From Dyadobacter endophyticus (GTDB lineage Bacteria > Bacteroidota > Bacteroidia > Cytophagales > Spirosomataceae), in NCBI RefSeq assembly GCF_014641595.1, contig NZ_BMIA01000001.1:2108426-2172425 (forward strand): a DNA stretch of 64,000 nucleotides, given 5' to 3'. The notes under the pieces are model-generated. The model was not told where the DNA came from. It did no database searches and saw only the letters and a list, made by a program, of their open reading frames with translations. Of the stretch, positions 34,632 to 42,027 are shown one piece after another. Numbering within the stretch: position 1 is the first letter of the stretch; the number at the start of each line of letters is the position of its first letter. The position numbers and the translations under genes were made by a program.

Positions 34632-35213
34632 TCAAATGAGAGGCAGCAATAGGAGCGCCAGCGCGATATAATCTTTCATCTCCACGCGCAGGATTTTCAG
34701 CGCTTTGCTGATGTGCGCCTCTACCGTTTTCTCCGAAATTTCCAGCTGCGCAGCTATTTCTTTGAGGCTGTACCCCTTGCGGCTGAGCGTGAAAACCTCC
34801 CGGCATTTTTCGGGCAATTTGAGCAGCGACTGCTCGTAGAATTCATTGAGGGTATTGAAATCCAGATTCTCGGCTGTGACATTGTCGGGCAGAAAGTCGT
34901 CATTTTCAAGCGTAAAAACCTGTTGGCGCTGCTCCTGATGGTAGTAGTTGATAATGCAATGGCGAAGCGTGCCATTGAGGTAAGCCTGGATATTTTTTTG
35001 AATGTCGAACCGGTGACGACCCAACCAGAACTTCACGAAAGTTTCCTGCACCAGGTCCTCGGCGATGGCCTTGACGCCCGTTTTTCGGATGGCCGTATGC
35101 ACGAGCAGGCGCACATGCCTGCGGTACAACTCCCTGAACGCCAACTCCTCGTCCTGCTCGCATATCAGCGTCATCAGGGCCTGTTCGGAATAGCTGCTGT
35201 ATGGATGGTTCAC
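34632..35213 (-). CDS. ECF RNA polymerase sigma factor (FecI/RpoE-like, Bacteroidota family 1)
   Basis: An ECF sigma factor of about 193 residues. Region 2 runs from SEQALMTLICEQDEELAFRELY through EDLVQETFVKFW; region 4 has LPEKCREVFTLS and the helix-turn-helix YSLKEIAAQLEISEKTVEAHISKALK. The frame is open to an ATG at 35318, but the upstream gene's terminator ends at 35322, leaving no promoter room, and a perfect TACGTTTG box lies inside at 35220-35227. I therefore choose GTG 35213; ATG 35174 is possible but would cut region 2.1. It should direct transcription of the SusC/D genes downstream under FecR control. Confidence 0.88.
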   Translation of the reverse strand: MNHPYSSYSEQALMTLICEQDEELAFRELYRRHVRLLVHTAIRKTGVKAIAEDLVQETFVKFWLGRHRFDIQKNIQAYLNGTLRHCIINYYHQEQRQQVFTLENDDFLPDNVTAENLDFNTLNEFYEQSLLKLPEKCREVFTLSRKGYSLKEIAAQLEISEKTVEAHISKALKILRVEMKDYIALALLLLPLI

Positions 35214-35219
35214 GGGCGG

Positions 35220-35227
35220 CAAACGTA
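35220..35227 (-). promoter_or_regulatory. -7 box (TACGTTTG) for the sigma gene
   Basis: TACGTTTG on the minus strand matches TAnnTTTG exactly. No TTG stands 19-20 bases upstream, so the promoter is weak or activator-dependent. Its place implies a start codon at or after 35213. Confidence 0.45.
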
Positions 35228-35321
35228 AAGCGTTAAAAAAATGTATGGCTACTACCTGGTAAAGCGGATGGGGTTTACAATTTAATGATATAAAACATAA
35301 TAATTGTCCACCTGACAAAAC

Positions 35322-35364
35322 AAACCCCGCGGAACAGACCAGGCAGCCTCGTTCCGCGGAGTTT
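35322..35364 (-). terminator. Intrinsic terminator of the CRTAC1-like gene
   Basis: CCGCGGAAC (35327-35335) pairs with GTTCCGCGG (35351-35359), extended past one mismatch by AAAC/GTTT. The minus strand continues with TTTGTTTTG. It lies 12 bases after the stop at 35377. Confidence 0.8.
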
Positions 35365-35376
35365 TGAAAAAAATGA

Positions 35377-37632
35377 TCAGATCGACGCTTTCGCTACCGG
35401 CAAGCAAACCGGTGCTTCGTGCTTTTCCGAATGTTTGAAAGTCAGTTTTTTGATTAATACCTTCTCCGGTGCGGCAGCTCCTTCTCGGATTTTAATGAAC
35501 TGATTCGCTGCGATATTTTGCAGCTTCTGCACCTTTCCGCTGCCGTTCCAGCGGATTTCGACCTCATCGATCGTCCGAGCCTGCCCCAGCCCGATCTCCC
35601 GCTTGAATGGTTGAGAACCGAAACTACCTCCGGAAGACACGACACGGTAGACGCTCCGCTTTTGACCATTTTCAGTGAAGGTCAGCTTAATCCGGGAACC
35701 GACGGCCGCCTTGTTGGCCGCTACCCCTTCCAGGTTGACGGAAATCCAGTTATTGGCGCTTTGGCCCGGGTTCATGAAAAATGAGTTCTGGTATGCATCG
35801 CCAATGTATGCGCCACCCATTTCGATGTAAATGTCCTGGTCGCCATCATTGTCCATGTCCGCAAATGCTACCGAGTGCCCCTTTTGCAGGCTGCCGACTT
35901 TCGCGGAGGTAGTCACATCCGCAAAACCTTTTCCCCCGATATTTTTAAACATTTTATTAGGAATCAGCGACTTGTAGCTCGGATTACCCGTTCCAATGAA
36001 AATATCGAGGTAACCATCATTATCAATATCCCCGAAATTACCGCCCATTGCGAAGCCGGTTTTATCGAGTCCCATTGCTTTGGTGACGTTCGTGAATGTA
36101 CCGTCGTGGTTGTTATGGTAAAGTACCGGCTGGCCGTGGAATTTCGGCGAGTTACCCAGCCGCTCGGCAGCCGCGTAGTAGCTCAATGCATAATCCATCG
36201 TGTAATCACCACAGAGAATGTCCTGCCAGCCGTCGTTGTCATAATCCCAAAACCAGGTCGCGAAGCTGCGGTTCTGATCCTGGTCGAGCGTGGCAGCCTG
36301 AGTAACATCTTCAAAACTGATCCCGCCGTTGGCGGCCCCTTTGTTCCGAAGCAGAAAACGGCGACCGCTGAGTGTGGAAATAAAGAGGTCGTTCCAGCCG
36401 TCGTTGTCGTAATCGCCCGAGGTTACGCCCTTTACAAATGCAGCCACATCCGTTTTCGTCTGCTTGGCCACTTCCGTGAATGTGCCGTTTTTGTTGTTCA
36501 GATACAGTTCGCACGGGTGGTAATTGGCGCCGATGGTAGTTTCGTTGCCAATAAACACGTCGAGCCAGCCGTCGTTGTTGAAATCGTTCCAGGTAGCCGT
36601 CTGCGTCGGGTGGTGGGAAAGCAGTCCAGCGTCGATCGTGACGTCGGTGAATGTGCCGTCGCCATTGTTCCGAAGCAACGAATTCGGCTGGTCGCCATAC
36701 GGACTGCCCAGCCACGCGCCGCGCAAAACGAAAATGTCCTTAAAGCCATCGTTGTTATAGTCGGTCTGCGTCATGTGCAATCCCCCGGTGAACTTGCTCA
36801 GCCGCGAATGCTCCGACTTATCCGTGAAGGTCCCATCGCCATTGTTTTTGAAATAATGCATCGGCTCGCTAAGGTCCCAGCCCGACATCGCCATATCCAG
36901 GAAACCATCGTTATCAAAATCCTCGGTAATCACCCCACCAGCCATGTTTTTGACATCCAGTTTCAAATCCGGCGCGATGTCCTCGAATGGCTTTACAGCT
37001 ACGGGGTCGTCGGCATCCATCGAGGGGATCAGCATCGTTTTGGGCACGCGTGCCGGGTATTGACCCAAGGTCATATACGCAATGTTAAGCAGCCACAATG
37101 CTTCGTAGTCATCCGGTTTTTCGGAGAGCATTCTTTTATAAATATCAACTGTCCCTTTCGACCCTTTGGTATTGCTGTGCACACCCCCATTCCTGATCGG
37201 GAGGATGCACGCATCCACAGAATGGTTATTGATACAGTTGATCTGCTCACCAAAGCGCAGATATGCCACAGCCATGTCGTCGGTTACCTTCCGCATGACG
37301 CCGGGCAAAGCCATGAACGGGCCCGGATTCCGTTCCAGCTGTCTGAGGATAGCGATCGCATCGTCGGGCCTGCCCAGTTGCAGCAGTATATTGGCCTTAA
37401 AGTGCTTTACCCTGAATTGCTGCGCCGCTTCACCTGGCGGTATGGCTTTGAGGAGCGAATCGAGGTAAAGCAGCTGGGCGTCCGGACTGAAATTGTTCTG
37501 GTAGTTAAATGCCCTTTGCTTCGACTCCTGCAACAAGCTCAGCATCTTGTCCTCCGAGGTTGGCTTCGTGCACAGGCTTATTGCCAGCGCGCCTGTCAGC
37601 AGGACGGTAAAAAGTATAATTTTTTGCCTCAT
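35377..37632 (-). CDS. CRTAC1-like FG-GAP/VCBS repeat protein with ASPIC/UnbV domain
   Basis: A 751-residue exported protein, probably a lipoprotein (Cys near residue 21, LAISLC). Residues about 30-190 are helical and TPR-like. Then follow at least seven calcium-binding FG-GAP/VCBS repeats with cores such as DFDNDGFLD, DYNNDGFKD, DFNNDGWLD, DYDNDGWND, DYDNDGWQD, DIDNDGYLD and DMDNDGDQD, forming a beta-propeller. An ASPIC/UnbV domain (about 625-715; GSRIKLTF, SSGGSFGSQP, EVEIRWNGSG) closes it. Such proteins are common next to SusC/D loci, and their role (adhesion, binding or glycan handling) is unknown. It has its own terminator, so it is not in the sigma operon. Confidence 0.88.
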   Translation of the reverse strand: MRQKIILFTVLLTGALAISLCTKPTSEDKMLSLLQESKQRAFNYQNNFSPDAQLLYLDSLLKAIPPGEAAQQFRVKHFKANILLQLGRPDDAIAILRQLERNPGPFMALPGVMRKVTDDMAVAYLRFGEQINCINNHSVDACILPIRNGGVHSNTKGSKGTVDIYKRMLSEKPDDYEALWLLNIAYMTLGQYPARVPKTMLIPSMDADDPVAVKPFEDIAPDLKLDVKNMAGGVITEDFDNDGFLDMAMSGWDLSEPMHYFKNNGDGTFTDKSEHSRLSKFTGGLHMTQTDYNNDGFKDIFVLRGAWLGSPYGDQPNSLLRNNGDGTFTDVTIDAGLLSHHPTQTATWNDFNNDGWLDVFIGNETTIGANYHPCELYLNNKNGTFTEVAKQTKTDVAAFVKGVTSGDYDNDGWNDLFISTLSGRRFLLRNKGAANGGISFEDVTQAATLDQDQNRSFATWFWDYDNDGWQDILCGDYTMDYALSYYAAAERLGNSPKFHGQPVLYHNNHDGTFTNVTKAMGLDKTGFAMGGNFGDIDNDGYLDIFIGTGNPSYKSLIPNKMFKNIGGKGFADVTTSAKVGSLQKGHSVAFADMDNDGDQDIYIEMGGAYIGDAYQNSFFMNPGQSANNWISVNLEGVAANKAAVGSRIKLTFTENGQKRSVYRVVSSGGSFGSQPFKREIGLGQARTIDEVEIRWNGSGKVQKLQNIAANQFIKIREGAAAPEKVLIKKLTFKHSEKHEAPVCLPVAKASI

Positions 37633-37734
37633 ATTCTATGTGTTAGCCTTATTTTTGATAAAACAACGCATACACGCACCCCGCTTACCGACACGGCGAA
37701 CGGCGGTAAAGGGTTTCTCATGTATGGTGGTATT

Positions 37735-38286
37735 TCAAAAAAATGGCCTCGGCGGCGGTGACGCGACGCGCAGGCATAGGGAAGGGAAGTTCAGGACGAT
37801 TCCTTTGAAGCTGGTCGCTGTCGGGATCCAGTCAATCACAAAAAACCAATGCTTCCTGTTGAACGTGAGATAATCCTTTAAGAAGTTTTTGAGCAAATGC
37901 GGCGTTTTGCCTTTGCCGTCGGTGACGCCGCCTTTCACGTGCTTGTCTACATGCGAAACGAGGTCGAGGTAACGGTCTTTGGCCGAAAGATCCAGCTTGC
38001 ATTTCACATACAGGGTGTCGTTCAGCAGCTGTTGTTCTACAATCTGATAAAAATCATCCCCACGCCGCAAACGCCCTTCGGCTTGTTCGGCAACCTGCCA
38101 GTCAGTCTGGTAGGGGACCATGATGGGGATTTTCAGGATCAGGAAATCCCCTGGCGCGACAGATCCCGACGAAACTTCGCCACGCTGTCCATCCGCAAAA
38201 TACTCCCCTATCCAATACACGAGCGGAAAGCCCATGATATTGTAGAGCAGCAAAGCGCACATGAGAATGGAAAAGGCCTTTTTCAC
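37735..38286 (-). CDS. Small exported or membrane-anchored protein, unknown
   Basis: A 183-residue protein with an N-terminal hydrophobic segment (about 5-27, ILMCALLLYNIMGFPLVYWI) that acts as a signal anchor. The remainder is soluble and likely periplasmic, with LILKIPIMVPYQTDWQV and a basic, proline-rich tail (RVASPPPRPFF). I recognise no family. A perfect TACATTTG box at 38301-38308 stands just ahead of the start, which supports this as a real gene with a very short leader. It is separated from the CRTAC1-like gene by 102 bases, which hold nothing I can identify. Confidence 0.6.
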   Translation of the reverse strand: MKKAFSILMCALLLYNIMGFPLVYWIGEYFADGQRGEVSSGSVAPGDFLILKIPIMVPYQTDWQVAEQAEGRLRRGDDFYQIVEQQLLNDTLYVKCKLDLSAKDRYLDLVSHVDKHVKGGVTDGKGKTPHLLKNFLKDYLTFNRKHWFFVIDWIPTATSFKGIVLNFPSLCLRVASPPPRPFF

Positions 38287-38300
38287 CAGTCAGTTTTTAT

Positions 38301-38308
38301 CAAATGTA
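38301..38308 (-). promoter_or_regulatory. -7 box (TACATTTG) for the small membrane-anchored protein gene
   Basis: Exact TAnnTTTG match on the minus strand, 15 bases before the ATG at 38286. No TTG at the right spacing upstream. Confidence 0.4.
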
Positions 38309-38390
38309 GGCGTTTTTGTAAAAAAATTCGTCATAAATATTCTATCAATATTTCCATTAATTGCGTGTCTCATAATTTTCCATTGGTGAC

Positions 38391-38423
38391 TTGCAAACAC
38401 TTACCGGAAATACGATACATTGG
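38391..38423 (+). promoter_or_regulatory. Putative promoter of the DinB-like gene
   Basis: TTG (38391-38393) and TACATTGG (38416-38423) with a 22-base spacer, near the phylum consensus. The start codon at 38455 follows after 31 bases. Confidence 0.4.
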
Positions 38424-38454
38424 GATTCCACTTCCTTTTCAGCCAGCCAAAAAC

Positions 38455-38976
38455 ATGAACACCATTGAACTGCTCATCCACCAGAATGCGAACTCCTACG
38501 AGTGGACCAACAAGCTCATCGAAAACATACCATTCGAGAAATGGGAGATCATTCCCGACACCATCGAATCCAGCATCAACTGGCAAGTCGGGCACTTGAT
38601 CGTCAGCCACTACTTTCACACCATCATGGTCATCCGCGGGCATCAAATGGATATCCTGCGCCAATTGCCCATCAAGGATTACAGCGATTACTTCACCATC
38701 GCCGGGGCAGCACAGTCCGTCGGCATGTTCACGCCCGAAAAGCTGCTCACCGACTTGAAAATCATGCAGCAGAAATCACTGGAAATCCTTTCGACCGTCA
38801 CATTGGAAGAGCTTGAAAACCCGTTGGAACCCATTTCTATTCCGCATCCCGTCGCCACCAACAAGTTTGAAGCTATTGATTGGAATGTGAAGCACACCAT
38901 GTACCACTGCGGACAGATCGGGATTTTACGAAGGGTGGTGAGCGGGCGATTCGATTTTGGGTTGCGGGTGGGGTGA
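38455..38976 (+). CDS. DinB-like four-helix metal-binding protein
   Basis: A 173-residue protein of the DinB/YfiT superfamily. The pattern is four helices with His residues at metal-ligand places: WQVGHLIVSHYFH near 44-56 and WNVKHTMYHCGQIGILRR near 141-158. Members include thiol transferases (bacillithiol S-transferase) and damage-inducible proteins of unknown function. The frame runs open from 37897, but the family start and the promoter at 38391-38423 fix ATG 38455. Single gene. The thiol partner, if any, cannot be told. Confidence 0.82.
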   Translation: MNTIELLIHQNANSYEWTNKLIENIPFEKWEIIPDTIESSINWQVGHLIVSHYFHTIMVIRGHQMDILRQLPIKDYSDYFTIAGAAQSVGMFTPEKLLTDLKIMQQKSLEILSTVTLEELENPLEPISIPHPVATNKFEAIDWNVKHTMYHCGQIGILRRVVSGRFDFGLRVG

Positions 38977-39152
38977 AATTGCAATGTATAACCGGCTTAC
39001 ATAGACTTTTTAGTGGTAGCAAATCGCAAAAAGAAAAATAAGATATTGCAGCCGCAAGCCTAACCGCAATATCAGATGGATGGTTTGTCCAAAAGCAAAA
39101 ACCCAACGCTCAACTTGCAAGAAAAAATATTGTTTGACGACAAAGTTGTAAG

Positions 39153-39617
39153 GTGGCGGATAATATGGGTTACAAAAAAATAAAGCCGCATGCGATGACT
39201 GAGCAAGAGCTCCGGCAGCTTTGGAAAGAGGAGTATTGCGATCCATCCAGACCTATTTACACACTTGATAATATTCATGTTAAGTTCTTCGAGGACATGT
39301 TCGATCATGCCTTTTATGAAAGCGACAGCCGAAAAGCAAGAGACAAATCAATACTGTCGTTTAACAGACTTGAAAAAATGCTTTGGATTAAAGACACTCT
39401 GATCGACCCTGACGCAATTTTGAAACAAGGATGGGATAGAGAAAGAAAAAAATATGACGGCGCCCGGCGGGTTGCGTTTATTAAGGATAGTTACGTTGTT
39501 GTGATCCGGTTTACGGGATATCTGAAGGCGAAATTTATTACCGCTTATGAAATCCAGTCCCAGCGGACCATTCAAATTATTCAAAATAGCCCGGACTGGA
39601 CCAACTCTGATTTTTGA
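39153..39617 (+). CDS. Possible BECR-fold nuclease (toxin-like), AT-rich
   Basis: A 154-residue basic protein starting with GTG 39153, or ATG 39165 (MGYKKIKPH). The second half, RLEKMLWIKDTLIDPDAILKQG followed by RRVAFIKDSYVVVIRF and KAKFITAYEI, resembles the phage/toxin BECR (barnase-EndoU-ColicinE5/D-RelE) nuclease layout of an early helix, Arg-rich loop and terminal strand. This is a pattern match from memory, not a search. The stretch 39000-39750 is visibly more AT-rich than its neighbours, which hints at transfer. A 35-codon frame (39076-39183) overlaps its start and could be a tiny partner gene, but I cannot support it. It may be an ordinary orphan protein. Confidence 0.5.
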   Translation: MADNMGYKKIKPHAMTEQELRQLWKEEYCDPSRPIYTLDNIHVKFFEDMFDHAFYESDSRKARDKSILSFNRLEKMLWIKDTLIDPDAILKQGWDRERKKYDGARRVAFIKDSYVVVIRFTGYLKAKFITAYEIQSQRTIQIIQNSPDWTNSDF

Positions 39618-39643
39618 TTCACGCCACAGCCGCAAAAACAAAA

Positions 39644-39669
39644 AAACGCTGATTACGGGTTCAGCGTTT
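39644..39669 (-). terminator. Intrinsic terminator of the AraC-family gene
   Basis: AAACGCTGA (39644-39652) pairs with TCAGCGTTT (39661-39669), 9-bp stem and 8-base loop. The minus strand continues with a long T-run (TTTTTTTGTTTTTG). It lies about 85 bases after the AraC stop at 39754; it may also serve the plus-strand gene ending at 39617. Confidence 0.7.
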
Positions 39670-39753
39670 GAGACCTTTGTAGGTTCCTTGCTACTGCAAA
39701 GAATATTCGAATATATAAAATAATACTGGAAAAGCAAGTGGCTTTGTCACTCC

Positions 39754-40629
39754 TCACATCAACGCCACATTCCGCCTACGAAATTCCTCGGGCGTAAACC
39801 CTGTCTGTTTCCCGAAAAACCTCGTAAAATAGGCAGGTTCCGAAAAGCCCAGTTCGTAGCTGATCTCTTTGATAGGCTTGCGCAGGTACCCGATTTCGCG
39901 TTTGGCTTCGAGGATGAGACGCTCGTTGATCATCTGGCTGACAGTCTTCCCGAATGAGGCGCGGGTAAGTTCGTTGAGGCGTTTGGCGCTCAATGAGAGC
40001 TGGTTGGCGTAGAAATCAGCCTTGCGCTGCTTGCGGTAGTTGGTTTCGATGGATTCCAGCAGCATTTGCAGCCGCGGATCACCCGCAGAGAGGCCGTCGC
40101 CCTCCTTTTGCAGTTCAATGCAATGCAGAAACCAGCTCCGGAGATAGGATTCCAGGATCGCCGGACGTTGGGCATCTTCATATTCAATGCGGATGAGGTC
40201 CAGCAGGGCGTTCAGAACGGGCAGGCGGCAATCGGGTATAGTGACGGAGAAATTGGTGGAGTATTTAAATAATTTGAAGATGTCGTTGCCGATGAGGCGC
40301 TCGAAAAAGTCTTTGGAAATAGCGATCAGAAAACCGCATTTGTCGCGCCGGTCCATACTGTGGACCTGGTCGGGCAGCAGCAGGAAAACCTGATTGCGCT
40401 CGATAGTGAACCGATTGAAATCGATGTAATGCGCCTGTCCGGGCCCCACGTCGGTGAACCACAACATTTCATAAAAATCGTGACGGTGAATGCCGTTAAA
40501 AAAATGTTCGTCGCCTTCCTCGATGGTAGCCATCGCAAAAAAGGCATCCCCCATGTCGTGCAGGGGAAATTCCGTGCGCTGCTGTTGGTGATGCTGCTCC
40601 TCTATCGACTTGCTACCTGTGTAATCCAT
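39754..40629 (-). CDS. AraC-family transcriptional regulator
   Basis: A 291-residue regulator with an N-terminal cupin-type sensor (HRHDFYEMLWFTDVGPG near 55-70) and a C-terminal double helix-turn-helix: SLSAKRLNELTRASFGK and KEISYELGFSEPAYFTRFF with the closing GFTPEEFR. The frame runs to an ATG at 40716, but that lies in the terminator of the upstream gene, so I start at MDYTGSK, 40629. It follows the DUF4374 and TonB receptor genes on the same strand. It might regulate them or unrelated genes; AraC proteins in siderophore loci are common, but the effector is unknown. Confidence 0.88.
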   Translation of the reverse strand: MDYTGSKSIEEQHHQQQRTEFPLHDMGDAFFAMATIEEGDEHFFNGIHRHDFYEMLWFTDVGPGQAHYIDFNRFTIERNQVFLLLPDQVHSMDRRDKCGFLIAISKDFFERLIGNDIFKLFKYSTNFSVTIPDCRLPVLNALLDLIRIEYEDAQRPAILESYLRSWFLHCIELQKEGDGLSAGDPRLQMLLESIETNYRKQRKADFYANQLSLSAKRLNELTRASFGKTVSQMINERLILEAKREIGYLRKPIKEISYELGFSEPAYFTRFFGKQTGFTPEEFRRRNVALM

Positions 40630-40699
40630 ATCCCTTTCCCACTTTTTTGCCCGCTTTGCGACCTCAAATATCGGCAGCCGCCGCACATCCTCCAAAACA

Positions 40700-40735
40700 C
40701 AAACCCCGCCGGCCAATCAGCTGCGGCGGGGTTTG
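40700..40735 (-). terminator. Intrinsic terminator of the DUF4374 gene
   Basis: CAAACCCCGCCG (40700-40711) pairs perfectly with CGGCGGGGTTTG (40724-40735), 12-bp stem and 12-base loop, 20 bases after the stop at 40756. The minus strand continues TGTTTTGG. Confidence 0.85.
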
Positions 40736-40755
40736 TAGTACTCCTAAAACCCAAA

Positions 40756-41991
40756 CTATTTGACCTTGACAATGGCGGTAATGGCCCCGCCTTCGACTTT
40801 GAGGCCCTGCCTGGCGGCCGCAGTGGCAATATCCACTGTGTACACCCAGCTTCCCGCATCGGTATTGATGCCTACAAAGACGCTCTTTTTGTCATCGCTG
40901 ACCGTATTATTATTGTAAGAAGCCGACGAAGAAGCGATTGCGTCCGGTGCACCGGTTACCCATGCAAATCTCTGATTGTAAGCATCCGCGATGGCCAGTT
41001 TCTTGCTTCCCGATGCCTTGCCCAGATCTCCATACATATAGAGCAGGAACTTGCCGCCCCCCAGATAGGTCTGATTGGCGATTTTGTAGCCACCCGATTT
41101 TTCCTGCACATTAAAGAAGTAACTCTTGTCGAAATCCGTCGTTCCTTTCTTGATACGTACAAACGCCGAAGGCTTGGTGGTAGTAGCTACGCCACTGTTG
41201 GTGGCCGATGCCGGAGAAAAACCATACACATCTCCGTTTTCATCCACGGACAAGCCATTGTTGAAATACGAACCGATGAAGCTCGTACGGTTGTCTTTGA
41301 TCACCTTATCGAGCGTCATCGCCGGGTAATTGAACACGGCGATCCAGCTGCTGTCGGGATATGCGGTGCCGAACACGTCGGGAGCAGCGCCTTTGATGCT
41401 CATGTAAGGCGCAAAAACCTTGTCGCCTACCTGCGTGGCCCATGTGAAGTGCGCACGCTCGCCATTGCCCGCGAGTTTCACGATGTTCACCTGGGCTTCG
41501 CCTACGATTTTCGACTGGTCGGCATTAATGCGGAACCATGAAGCGCTTTCGTTACCGCTTCTCGGAACTTTGATAGTGAGAATATCGTCGCCCGCAGGTG
41601 CAAAAACCTGGACAGTTTCACTCTGAAAATCGGAGGTTTTCACCAACCCGCCTTTTTCATCCAATGCATATGTGGTGACAGCACCTGGGTTTCCCTGGCC
41701 GTATAGCAAGCTGAAAAACTTGCCCTTATGCGTTAGGTAGTAGCGGTAAGAACCATCCTGCTCGATACCCTGCCCTACCGTGCTGATCGTTCCCTGCGAA
41801 AGATCGCCCGTGGTCAGAAGATAATCGGCAACGCCCTGGGAGCCGATTGGTGCCGAAGCTACCACGTAACGTGACTGGCTACCGGTACTCGGTTCCGGCG
41901 TCGGGTTGGTCGTATCGTCGTCACTGCTGCACGCGCCCAAAGCGACGCCCACTCCCACTGCGAAAAACCATTTCAAATATGACTTTTTCAT
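40756..41991 (-). CDS. DUF4374-domain lipoprotein, iron-uptake associated
   Basis: A 411-residue lipoprotein with lipobox Cys C21 (VALGAC) and an acidic/Thr-Pro linker. The rest is a beta-propeller-like DUF4374 domain: RYVVASAPIGSQGVADYLLTTGDL and repeated Gly/Tyr/Lys strands. In Bacteroidota such genes lie next to siderophore-type TonB receptors, as here with a 36-base gap to the receptor. It probably sits at the outer membrane or periplasm and helps with ferric-siderophore binding or processing. The exact role is not established. Confidence 0.85.
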   Translation of the reverse strand: MKKSYLKWFFAVGVGVALGACSSDDDTTNPTPEPSTGSQSRYVVASAPIGSQGVADYLLTTGDLSQGTISTVGQGIEQDGSYRYYLTHKGKFFSLLYGQGNPGAVTTYALDEKGGLVKTSDFQSETVQVFAPAGDDILTIKVPRSGNESASWFRINADQSKIVGEAQVNIVKLAGNGERAHFTWATQVGDKVFAPYMSIKGAAPDVFGTAYPDSSWIAVFNYPAMTLDKVIKDNRTSFIGSYFNNGLSVDENGDVYGFSPASATNSGVATTTKPSAFVRIKKGTTDFDKSYFFNVQEKSGGYKIANQTYLGGGKFLLYMYGDLGKASGSKKLAIADAYNQRFAWVTGAPDAIASSSASYNNNTVSDDKKSVFVGINTDAGSWVYTVDIATAAARQGLKVEGGAITAIVKVK

Positions 41992-42027
41992 TTTCTTACT
42001 TTGATTGGATTATTGAATTATTAAAGA

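Noticed and set aside
35875..37761. 628-codon plus-strand frame
   Set aside because: It is antisense to the CRTAC1-like gene, whose repeats and domains are unmistakable; composition is that of a shadow frame.
39076..39183. 35-codon frame before the possible nuclease gene
   Set aside because: Overlaps the next start but has no recognised features; too short to support as a gene on this evidence.
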